DNA of 38,161 bases from a virus. Under the pieces are notes generated by a model. The model did no database searches, was not told the DNA's origin, and saw only the letters and a program-made list of their open reading frames with translations. The DNA lies in IMG/VR virus record IMGVR_UViG_3300010885_043172, positions 1 through 38,161 of that record; one strand, written 5' to 3'. Shown here in pieces: positions 6,967 to 15,258 of the stretch. The translations under genes and the position numbers were made by a program. Each line of letters starts with the position of its first letter. Positions within the stretch are counted from its first letter, which is position 1.

Positions 6967-9519
6967 ATGAAATTTTATACTAACGCATACTCAACTAAGA
7001 ACAATATTCTTGTTCGTGGTATTGAAGACGGCAAGCCTTTTGCAGAAAAAGTGAATTATAAGCCGTATCTGTTCGTCAACAATAAAACTGATGAACAGAC
7101 AAAGTATAAAGACGTTCATGGAACTCCTGTTCGCCGCAAAGATTTTGAATCTATGTCAGAGGCGCGTGAATATATTAAGACATATTCTGATGTAGATAAC
7201 ATGACCATATATGGCATGACAAAGTTTACCTACACGTATCTCAATGATGCATATCGTACAATTGACTATGACCCATCACAGATTTCTGTAGTTGGTCTGG
7301 ATATTGAAACTGCCAAAAAAGCTGGTGGTGGGTTTGCATCTGCTGAAGTTGCTGATGCTCCTATTACTGCTATCACTATTTCTCGTAATGGATTTAAAGC
7401 AACATTTGGTTATAAAGATTATGTAGAGCACAAAGAAAACATTAAGTATTATCGCTGTGAAGATGAAGAGGCTATGCTTCGTGCATTCCTTACCATATGG
7501 AACAGCGTTGAATTTTGTCCTGATGTTATAACAGGCTGGAATATTGAATTTTACGATATTCCTTTCCTTGTTAATCGTATTGAGCGTGTGCTTGGTGAAG
7601 GTGCTTCAAAAAAGCTATCTCCATGGGGAATTATCAAATCATACGAACAAGAAATCATGGGTAGAGTTAACAAGAGCTATGAGATTATTGGTATCTCTAA
7701 TCTTGATTATATGCAGGTGTACAAGAAGTTTATTCTTTCGCCACGTGAATCATATGCTCTTGATTATATTTGTGAGCTTGAACTTGGTGTTAACAAGCTA
7801 GACTATTCTGAGTATGGTTCACTCCATGATCTATATGAACAGAATTTTCAGCTATACATGGAATACAACATCCATGACGTAGACCTAATCGACATGCTTG
7901 AAGCTAAGCTAAAGCTGATTGAAATGGTATTTGCCATTGCATATGACGCTAAGGTGAATTTCGAAGATGCATTGACCTCAGTGCTTCTATGGGACGTTAT
8001 CATTCACAACTATCTGTTGTCGTTCAACACGGTTGTGAAGCCACAAGAAACCAACACACCAGAACACGCCATCGTTGGTGGTTATGTGAAAGACCCTTAT
8101 GTTGGATTGACCAAATGGCCAGTATCGTTCGATCTTACATCACTGTATCCACACCTTATTATGCAGTATGGTATTGGTCCAGAAAACCTTGTCAAGCGTA
8201 TGGAATTCAACATTGACGAATTCCTTGCAATCTATGATGCTGGCTTCCTAGACACTACTGATGAGCATTTGAGAAATACATTGACATTCAAGTCATTGCA
8301 GTATGCTCATGCTAACAACCTATCGTTGACTGCCAATGGTGCCTTGTATAGCCGTGAGAAGCAAAGCTTCCTTGGTGAGCTAATGGATCGTATGTTCATT
8401 GAGCGTAACGAGTACAAAGGTTTGATGATGGATGCTAAGAAGGAATATTCACAAACAAAGGATGAGAAGCTTCTCAACACCATTTCGAAGTACAACAACC
8501 TTCAGCAAACACGTAAGGTCAATCTAAACTCTGCTTATGGTGCTTGTGCTAACAAGTACTTCCGCTGGTTTAGTACTGCTGTTGCTGAGTCCATTACTAC
8601 TTCTGGTCAGTTATCAATTCGTTGGATTGAGATGAAGCTTAACCGCTATCTAAACAAGCTACTTGGTACTGATGATGTTGATTATGTTGTAGCAATTGAT
8701 ACCGACTCTGTGTACATTCGTCTTGACAGTATGGCAGAAAAGTTCTTTCCAGATAAGGACACAAAGAAAACTGTTGCGTTACTTGACAAGATTTGTGAGG
8801 AGAAGCTACAGCCATTCATTACTAAGTCGTATGAAGAGCTTGCAGCCCTGATGAATGCACGTGAGAACAAAATGTTCATGAAGCGTGAAAATATTGCTGA
8901 TAAAGCTATTTGGATTGCTAAAAAGCGTTACATCATGAACGTGTACGACAGTGAAGGTGTGGCATACGATAAGCCCGATCTTAAGATGATGGGTATTGAA
9001 GCAATTCGTTCTTCAACCCCAGGTATGGTACGTGCTGCTATTAAGAAGTCTCTTGATCTTATCATGAATGCTGATGAGGCTGCATTACAACAATACGTCA
9101 TCGATTTTGAAAAAGAATTCTTTGCAAGTCCATTTGAAATGGTTGCCTTCCCTCGTGGAGTCAGTGATCTAGAAAAATATGCGGACAAAGATAAAATTTT
9201 TGGATTTAAGACGCCTGTTCACGTAAAAGGATCACTTTTTTTTAATCATCTGATAAAAAAAATGAAGTTGGATGATAAATATGAGAGCATTTCTAGTGGC
9301 GACAAGATCAAGTTCTGTTATCTAAAGGAACCTAATGTCTATCGAACGCCAGTAATATCTTGTGGTCCCGTGGTGCCGCAAGAGCTTGACTTGAAGCGCC
9401 ATATTGATTATCATGCCCAATTCGAGAAGGCATACCTATCTCCACTGTCGAACATCACCGATGCTATCGGCTGGCAGCTTGTTGATAAGCCTTCTCTTAT
9501 GGATTTTTTTGAGGATTAA
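6967..9519 (+). CDS. 43: DNA polymerase, family B (T4 gp43-like)
   Basis: An 850-aa replicative polymerase with 3'-5' exonuclease. Exo I is LDIET (Asp112, Glu114), Exo II is GWNIEFYDIPF and Exo III is YNIHDVDL. Polymerase motif A is DLTSLYP (from Asp389), motif B contains NLNSAYG (519-525), motif C is DTDS (578-581), and KKRYIM follows. All catalytic residues are present and the length is close to T4 gp43 (898 aa). It copies the phage genome with the helicase, primase and clamp (clamp genes are not in this window). The ATG follows AAGGGAGTTCC. It lies in one + strand block with the A1-like gene upstream and a small conserved gene 3 bases downstream. Confidence 0.97.
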   Translation: MKFYTNAYSTKNNILVRGIEDGKPFAEKVNYKPYLFVNNKTDEQTKYKDVHGTPVRRKDFESMSEAREYIKTYSDVDNMTIYGMTKFTYTYLNDAYRTIDYDPSQISVVGLDIETAKKAGGGFASAEVADAPITAITISRNGFKATFGYKDYVEHKENIKYYRCEDEEAMLRAFLTIWNSVEFCPDVITGWNIEFYDIPFLVNRIERVLGEGASKKLSPWGIIKSYEQEIMGRVNKSYEIIGISNLDYMQVYKKFILSPRESYALDYICELELGVNKLDYSEYGSLHDLYEQNFQLYMEYNIHDVDLIDMLEAKLKLIEMVFAIAYDAKVNFEDALTSVLLWDVIIHNYLLSFNTVVKPQETNTPEHAIVGGYVKDPYVGLTKWPVSFDLTSLYPHLIMQYGIGPENLVKRMEFNIDEFLAIYDAGFLDTTDEHLRNTLTFKSLQYAHANNLSLTANGALYSREKQSFLGELMDRMFIERNEYKGLMMDAKKEYSQTKDEKLLNTISKYNNLQQTRKVNLNSAYGACANKYFRWFSTAVAESITTSGQLSIRWIEMKLNRYLNKLLGTDDVDYVVAIDTDSVYIRLDSMAEKFFPDKDTKKTVALLDKICEEKLQPFITKSYEELAALMNARENKMFMKRENIADKAIWIAKKRYIMNVYDSEGVAYDKPDLKMMGIEAIRSSTPGMVRAAIKKSLDLIMNADEAALQQYVIDFEKEFFASPFEMVAFPRGVSDLEKYADKDKIFGFKTPVHVKGSLFFNHLIKKMKLDDKYESISSGDKIKFCYLKEPNVYRTPVISCGPVVPQELDLKRHIDYHAQFEKAYLSPLSNITDAIGWQLVDKPSLMDFFED

Positions 9520-9522
9520 TAA

Positions 9523-9786
9523 ATGAAAAATTTGGAATTAGATGATGAGTTTGACTTTGGGTTTTCTTCTGTTAGTGAAGGCGACTTCATTGAAAAGGAA
9601 AATCAGGCAGTAGCTAGTGCCGTTGAAGGTGTCCAAAGTAAGGTTGAGCGTATGTATCATATGATACTGCCTCTACTTAACAACTTGGCTAAGGATGGGG
9701 ATGAAAATGCCTACATTCATTGGCCAAATCGTTGTGAAAAGATTGAACAGTTTAAAAAGAAACTGCTCAGTGTTGTGAATAGCTAA
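9523..9786 (+). CDS. small conserved protein downstream of DNA polymerase
   Basis: An 87-aa acidic protein, MKNLELDDEFDFGFSSVSEG and onward, with a predicted helical core (VERMYHMILPLLNNLAKD) and a closing YIHWPNRCEKIEQFKKKL helix. I recall similar small proteins with the IHWPNR motif next to replication genes in marine T4-like phages. No catalytic motif; a binding partner of the replisome is possible from position only. It starts 3 bases after the polymerase stop. Confidence 0.7.
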   Translation: MKNLELDDEFDFGFSSVSEGDFIEKENQAVASAVEGVQSKVERMYHMILPLLNNLAKDGDENAYIHWPNRCEKIEQFKKKLLSVVNS

Positions 9787-9788
9787 TT

Positions 9789-9852
9789 TTCCCGAAAGGG
9801 AATAATATACGTAAAAATAAGCAAAAATCAGAACAATCTTCCCGAATGGGAA
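9789..9852 (+). promoter_or_regulatory. pair of matching short hairpins ahead of uvsX
   Basis: TTCCCGAAAGGGAA (9789-9802) and TTCCCGAATGGGAA (9839-9852) are 5-bp stems with GAAA and GAAT loops, spaced exactly 50 bases apart in the non-coding gap before uvsX. The second ends 18 bases before the uvsX ATG, next to its ribosome binding site. They look like binding sites for an RNA-binding regulator or mRNA processing signals; neither has a T-run, so they are not ordinary terminators. Confidence 0.5.
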
Positions 9853-9870
9853 TCTTTAAAGGAAAAAAAT

Positions 9871-10974
9871 ATGTCACTAATGGATAGACTCAAAAAAACA
9901 TCAACAATCAAAGACAGTGCAATTCTGTCAAAATCAAAGTTCTTTACTAAGAAGGACATGATTCCAACACCAATTCCAGCAATCAATATCGCACTATCTG
10001 GCAGTCTAGACGGCGGTCTGACACCAGGCCTTACCATGTGGGCTGGACCATCAAAGCACTTTAAAACAGCATTTTCTCTACTAATGGCTAAGTCCTATAT
10101 GGACAAGTATACAGATTCAGTATTGTTGTTCTATGACAGTGAATTTGGTACTCCACAATCATATTTTGAATCATTTGGTATTGATATGGAACGTGTATTG
10201 CATACACCAATCACTGATATTGAACTATTGAAGTTTGATTGCATGAAGCAGATTGAAGGAATTGAGCGTGATGAGCGTGTAATTATCATCATCGATTCTA
10301 TCGGCAATCTTGCTTCAAAGAAGGAAGTTGAAGATGCACTTGATGGTAAGTCAACAACCGACATGACACGTGCTAAACAGCTAAAGTCATTCTTCCGTAT
10401 GATTACACCACATTTAACAATCAAGGATATTCCTATGATTGCGGTGAACCATACCTATAAGACCCTTGAAATGTATGCTAAGGATGTCGTAGGTGGTGGT
10501 ACTGGCTCGTACTACTCAGCCGATAATATCTTTATCATTGGTCGCCAACAAGAGAAGGATAAGAATGAACTTGTTGGTTACAACTTTATTATCAATGTAG
10601 AGAAGAGCCGCTACGTGCGTGAAAAATCAAAAATCCCTGTTACCGTTCTTCATGAAGGTGGTATTTCAAAGTGGTCAGGACTACTTGACATTGCTGAAGA
10701 ATCAGGCCATATTGTCAAAACCAAGATTGGTAACAGCACTGCTTATGCCAAGGTTGATATGGCAACTGGCGTAATTGATGAAGAAAACAAGGTTAAGACA
10801 GATGCTACAAACACATCTGCTTTCTGGCTTCCTATTCTAAAGGACCAGAGTTTCCGTAACTTTGTTGAAAAGAAATACAGTGTTGCCCATGGTGATATCA
10901 TTAAAGAAGAAGATGATGTTGCTTCCGTAATTAATTCTATTGAAGATGAAGACGAAGCAATTACTTCAGAATAA
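9871..10974 (+). CDS. uvsX: UvsX, RecA-like recombinase
   Basis: A 367-aa strand-exchange protein. Walker A is GPSKHFKT (59-66), very like T4 UvsX, Walker B is RVIIIIDS (Asp142), and VNHTYKT and VVGGGTGSYYSADN correspond to the DNA-binding loop and following core. The C-terminus is acidic, as usual for UvsX/RecA. It promotes homologous strand invasion for recombination-dependent replication. The ATG follows AAAGGAAAAAAAT. It lies between polymerase and helicase genes, with RNA hairpins on both sides suggesting separate post-transcriptional control. Confidence 0.95.
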   Translation: MSLMDRLKKTSTIKDSAILSKSKFFTKKDMIPTPIPAINIALSGSLDGGLTPGLTMWAGPSKHFKTAFSLLMAKSYMDKYTDSVLLFYDSEFGTPQSYFESFGIDMERVLHTPITDIELLKFDCMKQIEGIERDERVIIIIDSIGNLASKKEVEDALDGKSTTDMTRAKQLKSFFRMITPHLTIKDIPMIAVNHTYKTLEMYAKDVVGGGTGSYYSADNIFIIGRQQEKDKNELVGYNFIINVEKSRYVREKSKIPVTVLHEGGISKWSGLLDIAEESGHIVKTKIGNSTAYAKVDMATGVIDEENKVKTDATNTSAFWLPILKDQSFRNFVEKKYSVAHGDIIKEEDDVASVINSIEDEDEAITSE

Positions 10975-10981
10975 TGTTAAT

Positions 10982-11019
10982 GACAGGTGTCCTTAGTTTA
11001 CGGACTAAGGACACCTGTC
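10982..11019 (+). promoter_or_regulatory. perfect 16-bp hairpin between uvsX and helicase gene
   Basis: GACAGGTGTCCTTAGT (10982-10997) and ACTAAGGACACCTGTC (11004-11019) are exact inverted complements around the 6-base loop TTACGG. No T-run follows, so it is not a standard terminator. A stem this long suits an RNase III site, an mRNA stabiliser or a protein operator; at the DNA level it could also be a binding site for a dimer. Confidence 0.7.
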
Positions 11020-11049
11020 TACGGTTTACTGGCAATATAAGGAAAACTA

Positions 11050-12432
11050 ATGTCGATTGAACAGGTCATTTTCAATAACCTAATCAACAATGAAGACTAT
11101 GGCCGTAAGGTCATTCCCTTTATAAAAATAGAATATTTTCAGACTAAGAATGATCAGGTCATTTTTGAACTGATCAATAACTATGTCACATCATATAATG
11201 CTTTCCCGACTAAGGAAGTGTTGATGATTGACCTATCAAACTATATTGGTATTTCAGATGAACAGTTTACAGAATGTAAAGCTGCTATTGATGAAATTCC
11301 CAATCAGTCTGATGCTTTGTCCCAAGTCGATTGGCTTGTTGATCAGACAGAATCTTTCTGCCAAGATAAAGCTCTATATAATGCAATCACTAAGTCTATT
11401 GAAATTTTAGGCGATGCTTCAGGCAGTTTGTCAAAGGGTGTTATTCCTGACCTGTTGTCTTCTGCTCTTGCAGTTTCGTTTGATACATCAATTGGGCATG
11501 ACTTTTTATCAGACACTGATTCTCGTTTTGAATTTTATCATCGTAAAGAAGAACGCATTCCTTTTGATATTGAATATCTAAACAAGATTACCAAGGGCGG
11601 ATTGCCACGTAAAACGCTCAATGTTATTTTGGCTGGTACAGGTGTTGGTAAGTCATTGGCTATGTGTCATATGGCTTCTGCTAATCTGCTAGAAGGAAAA
11701 AATGTTCTTTATATCACTATGGAAATGGCTGAAGAAAAGATTGCAGAACGTATCGATGCTAACCTATTGAACATTCCACTTGATCAATTATATGATGTTC
11801 CAAAGGATTTATATGACAAAAAAATTAATCGCCTACGTGAAAAAACAGTTGGTAAGCTTATTATTAAGGAATATCCAACTGCATGTGCTGGTTCTGCGAA
11901 TTTCCGTCATCTTCTAAATGAACTAAAGATTAAGAGAAACTTCATTCCAGATATCATTTATATTGATTATCTCAATATCTGTAGTTCTTCGCGTATGAAG
12001 CAAGGCGCAGGAGTCAATTCATATACTTATATCAAGGCAATTGCTGAAGAGCTTCGTGGGTTGGCAGTAGAATTTAACGTACCTATTGTGACTGCTACTC
12101 AGACAACACGTGGTGGTTATGACAACAGCGATGTTGGATTGACTGATACTTCTGAATCATTTGGTCTACCAGCAACGGCAGACCTTATGTTTGCGTTGAT
12201 TGCAACAGATGAACTTAAACAGTTAAATCAGATCATGGTGAAGCAGTTGAAGAATCGTTATGCTGATCCTGAAATGTATAAGCGTTTTGTGATTGGTGTT
12301 GACAAATCACGTATGAAGCTGTATGATGCCGAACAATCTGCACAAGATGATCTTGTTAATGATACGGTTGCTCCTGATACAGCATTTGGACAAAAAGCAA
12401 GTAAGAAGCCATCATTTGATGATTTTAAGTAA
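11050..12432 (+). CDS. 41: replicative DNA helicase (T4 gp41-like, DnaB family)
   Basis: A 460-aa protein. Residues 1-150 are the helical N-terminal domain. The RecA-like motor holds Walker A GTGVGKS (196-202), LYITMEMAEEKIAERI, Walker B IIYIDYL (Asp306), TATQTTRGGYD and the arginine-finger region near KNRYADPEMYKRFVIG. It would be a hexameric 5'-3' helicase that unwinds ahead of the polymerase and carries the primase. The ATG follows AAGGAAAACTA. The C-terminus PSFDDFK is short and acidic/hydrophobic, as in partner-binding tails of phage replication proteins. Confidence 0.95.
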   Translation: MSIEQVIFNNLINNEDYGRKVIPFIKIEYFQTKNDQVIFELINNYVTSYNAFPTKEVLMIDLSNYIGISDEQFTECKAAIDEIPNQSDALSQVDWLVDQTESFCQDKALYNAITKSIEILGDASGSLSKGVIPDLLSSALAVSFDTSIGHDFLSDTDSRFEFYHRKEERIPFDIEYLNKITKGGLPRKTLNVILAGTGVGKSLAMCHMASANLLEGKNVLYITMEMAEEKIAERIDANLLNIPLDQLYDVPKDLYDKKINRLREKTVGKLIIKEYPTACAGSANFRHLLNELKIKRNFIPDIIYIDYLNICSSSRMKQGAGVNSYTYIKAIAEELRGLAVEFNVPIVTATQTTRGGYDNSDVGLTDTSESFGLPATADLMFALIATDELKQLNQIMVKQLKNRYADPEMYKRFVIGVDKSRMKLYDAEQSAQDDLVNDTVAPDTAFGQKASKKPSFDDFK

Positions 12433-12444
12433 AGGGGCAGTCGT

Positions 12445-12654
12445 ATGAATTATAAATTAGTTGATTGTAAACAAGAAGTTTTTGAAGGAGACTTCATGTT
12501 TAGCGTATATGATTTGATTGAAACTACTACAGGATTGTTGATCAAGTCTTCCTTAAAAAAAGAAGAAGCCAAAATCCTTTTGCGCCATCTTAATATGGGC
12601 GGCGGGTTTGATGGATTTACCCCTGCATTTTTTTGCAATTTAATTAAAAACTAA
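12445..12654 (+). CDS. hypothetical small protein
   Basis: A 69-aa protein, MNYKLVDCKQEVFEGDFMFS and onward, with a mixed strand/helix pattern and the segment KKEEAKILLRHLNMGGGFDGFTPAFF. The ATG follows AAAGGGGCAGTCGT. It sits between the helicase and the Sm-like small protein in the same transcript. Similar small proteins occur in T4-like phages as far as I recall. Function unknown. Confidence 0.65.
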   Translation: MNYKLVDCKQEVFEGDFMFSVYDLIETTTGLLIKSSLKKEEAKILLRHLNMGGGFDGFTPAFFCNLIKN

Positions 12655-12666
12655 AAAGGAAATATT

Positions 12667-12960
12667 ATGTTAATTGAAATTCCATATAAGACGGGCGATA
12701 CAGTTTCTGTGAAGCTTATTTCTGGTGAAGAAGTTGTTGGTCGTATTGGTGAACCAACTCAAGATGCTGTTATTCTCACAAAGCCAATGACATTTATCAT
12801 GGGTCCACAGGGTCTTGGTATGGTCCCGTACATGTTCTCTGCTCCACAGGATGCAAAGATCAAAATTAAGGACAGTGCTATTGTTGCTATCGTCAAGACT
12901 GATGATCAGGTCAACAAGCAGTACATTGCACAGACAACTGGTCTAACTCTAGCTTCGTAA
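12667..12960 (+). CDS. small beta-rich protein, Sm/LSm-like fold possible
   Basis: A 97-aa protein: KTGDTVSVKLISGEEVVGRI, then DAVILTKPMTF, GMVPYMFSA and KIKIKDSAIVAIVKTD. The order of short strands, with KLISGEEVVGRI corresponding to an Sm1-like hairpin and AIVAIVK to a closing strand, looks like an Sm/Hfq-type small barrel. This is read from pattern only. Such proteins often bind RNA, which is notable beside several mRNA hairpins. The ATG follows AAAAGGAAATATT. Its end lies 6 bases before the inverted repeat at 12967. Confidence 0.6.
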   Translation: MLIEIPYKTGDTVSVKLISGEEVVGRIGEPTQDAVILTKPMTFIMGPQGLGMVPYMFSAPQDAKIKIKDSAIVAIVKTDDQVNKQYIAQTTGLTLAS

Positions 12961-12966
12961 AAAAAC

Positions 12967-13028
12967 TATTGACAGTTCCTTTCGAATCACTTATAACGGG
13001 TTCAACAAAACGGAAGGAACTGTCAATG
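12967..13028 (+). promoter_or_regulatory. inverted repeat able to sequester the next start site
   Basis: Bases 12967-12984 pair with 13011-13028 over 18 bp (two G-U pairs, otherwise Watson-Crick) around a 26-base loop. The right arm contains the ribosome binding site GGAAGGAAC and the ATG of the gene at 13026; the left arm contains the -35 box of the promoter at 12969. Transcripts reading in from upstream would hide the start site; transcripts from the internal promoter would lack the left arm and be open. Confidence 0.75.
12969..12997 (+). promoter_or_regulatory. sigma70-type promoter inside an inverted repeat
   Basis: TTGACA (12969-12974), a 17-bp spacer and TATAAC (12992-12997) form one of the strongest promoter matches in the window. 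The start point should fall near 13004, leaving a leader of about 22 bases before the ATG at 13026. The -35 hexamer is part of the left arm of the inverted repeat, so the DNA palindrome might also be an operator. Confidence 0.8.
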
Positions 13029-13292
13029 ACCGTAGAAATTAGCACCGCCGATTGTGATTTTATCAAAGCAAACCGTGCACTTTATATTGGTGCTGAAATG
13101 ATTAACAGCCGTGGATTTCCCAAGGAACTATTGGTTAGGTCTGCTGATACTGGTCGGGCTGTGCATTTCACTCCTATTCGTGAAGGGCATCCTCGTTTTG
13201 ATTATGATTTCTGGGACGGCGAGATGGCCATTTATGAGCCTGATACCGCTCTTCGTAATGTGGACATTCTGGTTATTAGTTATGGCATGTAA
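13026..13292 (+). CDS. hypothetical protein under hairpin/promoter control
   Basis: An 88-aa protein, MTVEISTADCDFIKANRALY and onward, with predicted beta strands (LLVRSADTGRAVHFTPI) and DFWDGEMAIYEPD. ATG 13026 is chosen because GGAAGGAAC lies 8 bases upstream; a TTG at 12969 falls on the promoter. Not recognised. Its end overlaps the deaminase gene by 11 bases, so the two are translated together. The elaborate control upstream suggests timing or dose matters. Confidence 0.65.
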   Translation: MTVEISTADCDFIKANRALYIGAEMINSRGFPKELLVRSADTGRAVHFTPIREGHPRFDYDFWDGEMAIYEPDTALRNVDILVISYGM

Positions 13293-13692
13293 GAAGTACT
13301 TCAAAGTACTACAGAAAGTGGCTGAAGCCGTGGAGCCTGTGTCTAGAAGTAGACAGAGGCTTTCGGCATGTTTGGTTTATAAGAATGAAATTATTGGGAT
13401 GGGCTTCAACAAAAAGAAGTCACACCCCTTTCAGCGTAAATTTGCTAAACATGAAGAAGCTATCTATCTTCATGCTGAGATTGATGCTATTAAAAATGCG
13501 TTGAAAGTTGTTGATGCTGATACTATCAGCAAGAGCACCCTGTATATTATGCGGGTAAAGTTTGAAGACACAAATGCAAAGAAGTTTGTGCGTGGACTAT
13601 CCAAGCCCTGTGAAGGGTGTGAACGAGCCATCGCACAGTTTGGAATTAAAAAAGTTTATTACACAACAGAAGAAGGATTTGATTATTTATGA
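13282..13692 (+). CDS. dCMP/CMP deaminase-like zinc protein
   Basis: A 136-aa protein with the cytidine/deoxycytidylate deaminase core: RLSACLVYKNEIIGMGFN, the HAE zinc/proton-shuttle motif (His64, Glu66) and PCEGC (Cys110, Cys113). Family members turn dCMP to dUMP for thymidylate supply, or act on other bases. It is shorter than T4 Cd (193 aa) and lacks the extra allosteric region, so its exact substrate is uncertain. ATG 13282 (in GTTATGGCATG) lies within the end of the preceding gene; no strong ribosome binding site, so coupled translation is likely. The next gene overlaps its end by 4 bases. Confidence 0.8.
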   Translation: MACKKYFKVLQKVAEAVEPVSRSRQRLSACLVYKNEIIGMGFNKKKSHPFQRKFAKHEEAIYLHAEIDAIKNALKVVDADTISKSTLYIMRVKFEDTNAKKFVRGLSKPCEGCERAIAQFGIKKVYYTTEEGFDYL

Positions 13693-14291
13693 GTAAAACA
13701 AATAAAACGGTTCCAGTAGAAGAAATTCAAAAAAGAATTTCATACAATAATGGCAATTTATATTGGAAATATCGTGAGGATATGTCTGAAAAATGGAATG
13801 CCAGATTTTCTGGGAAAAAAATTAAAACATTTATGACAAATGGATATGTTAGATTTTGTATAAATTATAATGGCAAGCAGTTTAAATTGAGAGGTCATAT
13901 TGTATCTTGGATAATTTTTAATAATAAGTATCCCGAAAAATGTTTAGATCATATTAATAAGATAAGATCAGATAATCGTATTGAAAATTTAAGACCAGCA
14001 AATTATTATCAAAATGTTTTAAATACATCACCGAATGATAATAAGTCAAGTCAATATAAAGGCGTGTTTTGGTCAAAAAACAAATGGCGCACGGTTTTAA
14101 GAATTGGAGGCACAAAATTTCATTGTGGATATTTTAATGATGAATTGGAAGCAGCACTTTCTTATAATAAAAATGCTGAAGAAAAACATGATACAGAATA
14201 TGCCTACATGAACGATATAAGTAACGGTTACACCAATAAGGAATATCCTAATATGCCTAGACATTGGACACCAGAAGAAATGTCCGCTTAA
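13689..14291 (+). CDS. HNH homing endonuclease with AP2 domain
   Basis: A 200-aa protein. The N-terminal half has an HNH_3-type nuclease motif: LRGHIVSWIIFNNKYPE (His about 74), CLDHINKIRSDNRIENLRP (the central His-Asn and final Asn/Arg). The C-terminal half, from SSQYKGVFWSKNKWRTVLRI to AALSYN, matches an AP2 DNA-binding domain. This two-part design is typical of free-standing phage homing endonucleases that copy themselves into related genomes. It is slightly more AT-rich than neighbours and sits between nucleotide metabolism and the sugar cluster, marking a possible boundary of inserted DNA. ATGA overlap with the deaminase gene. Confidence 0.88.
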   Translation: MSKTNKTVPVEEIQKRISYNNGNLYWKYREDMSEKWNARFSGKKIKTFMTNGYVRFCINYNGKQFKLRGHIVSWIIFNNKYPEKCLDHINKIRSDNRIENLRPANYYQNVLNTSPNDNKSSQYKGVFWSKNKWRTVLRIGGTKFHCGYFNDELEAALSYNKNAEEKHDTEYAYMNDISNGYTNKEYPNMPRHWTPEEMSA

Positions 14292-14301
14292 AGGTTTGAT
14301 A

Positions 14302-14343
14302 TATACAAGGCACATATTGAAAAGTGCCTTGTATAATTTTGTT
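14302..14343 (+). terminator. hairpin with T-rich tail, probable terminator
   Basis: TATACAAGGCAC (14302-14313) pairs perfectly over 12 bp with GTGCCTTGTATA (14324-14335) around a 10-base loop, followed by ATTTTGTTT. It separates the homing endonuclease from the sugar cluster. The tail is interrupted by a G, so termination may be partial. Confidence 0.6.
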
Positions 14344-14355
14344 TGAGGAATGATT

Positions 14356-15258
14356 ATGAAAAGTATTGTAACTGGTGGTGCTGGTTTTATTGGCTCACAC
14401 TTAGTGGATAAATTGATTGATATTGGCCATGAGGTTATTGTCATTGACAACGAAACTGCTACTTGCCACGATCATTTTTATTATAATGATCGTGCTTCAT
14501 ACTATAAGTATGATATTGCCGATTATGATTCAGTTCGTTCACTTTTTGATAATGTAGACTATGTGTTTCATCTTGCCGCTGAATCGCGCATTCAGCCATC
14601 CATCGATAACCCCCTACTTTGCTTTAGAACTAATGCACTAGGAACATCAGTTGTTCTTCAGTGTTCCCGTGAGTCTGGCGTTAAGAGGGTTATGTATTCT
14701 TCTACTTCATCTGCATATGGTAAAAATACTCCACCACTTGTAGAAACTATGACTGAGGATTGCCTAAACCCATATTCAGTTGCAAAGGTTGCAGGTGAAA
14801 AAATGTGTAAGATGTATTCTGATCTATTTGGTCTTGAAACTATCGTCTTTCGCTACTTCAATGTATATGGCGTTCGTGAACCTCTTAAGGGCGAATATGC
14901 ACCAGTGATTGGTTTGTTTATACGCAAACATCAAGCTAATCAATCGCTCACAATTGTTGGTGATGGTGAACAGCGCCGTGACTTTACTCATGTTGATGAT
15001 ATTGTTCAAGCCAATATAAATGCTATGAATTTTATTGCAGAGGAAGGTAATAATTATTTTGGCACTGTATTTAATGTAGGCACTGGAACCAATCATTCTG
15101 TCAATCAAATTGCTGCTCTTATTTCTGACAATGTAGAATTTATTCCGCCTCGTGTCGGTGAAGCTCGTGAAACCAAGGCAAATAATGACAAAATCAGAAG
15201 TGTACTTAACTGGTCGCCCACCAAGAACATCGAAGATTATATTAAGGAACAGCTATGA
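14356..15258 (+). CDS. NAD-dependent sugar epimerase/dehydratase
   Basis: A 300-aa extended short-chain dehydrogenase. GGAGFIG (residues 7-13) binds NAD, FHLAAE follows, SSTSSAYG gives the catalytic Ser/Thr and YSVAK (Tyr140, Lys144) the catalytic pair. RYFNVYG and RDFTHVDDI are typical of UDP-glucose/UDP-GlcNAc 4-epimerases and NDP-sugar dehydratases. It would act on a nucleotide sugar in the cytoplasm as an early step of the glycan pathway. ATG 14356 has GAGGA 6 bases upstream, whereas ATG 14350 touches it. The next gene overlaps by 4 bases. 4-epimerase is the best guess; exact substrate unknown. Confidence 0.88.
   Translation: MKSIVTGGAGFIGSHLVDKLIDIGHEVIVIDNETATCHDHFYYNDRASYYKYDIADYDSVRSLFDNVDYVFHLAAESRIQPSIDNPLLCFRTNALGTSVVLQCSRESGVKRVMYSSTSSAYGKNTPPLVETMTEDCLNPYSVAKVAGEKMCKMYSDLFGLETIVFRYFNVYGVREPLKGEYAPVIGLFIRKHQANQSLTIVGDGEQRRDFTHVDDIVQANINAMNFIAEEGNNYFGTVFNVGTGTNHSVNQIAALISDNVEFIPPRVGEARETKANNDKIRSVLNWSPTKNIEDYIKEQL

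Noticed and set aside
12969-13025. TTG start for the gene at 13026
   Set aside because: It would start on the promoter's -35 box; the ATG at 13026 has a clear ribosome binding site.
13111-13281. Long N-terminal extension of the deaminase-like protein
   Set aside because: It overlaps the 13026 gene in another frame, has a hydrophobic composition unlike a deaminase, and lies upstream of the family's N-terminus.
14292-14340. Sigma70 promoter before the epimerase (TTGATA and TATAAT)
   Set aside because: The spacer would be 30 bp, and the TATAAT lies on the 3' arm of the hairpin.
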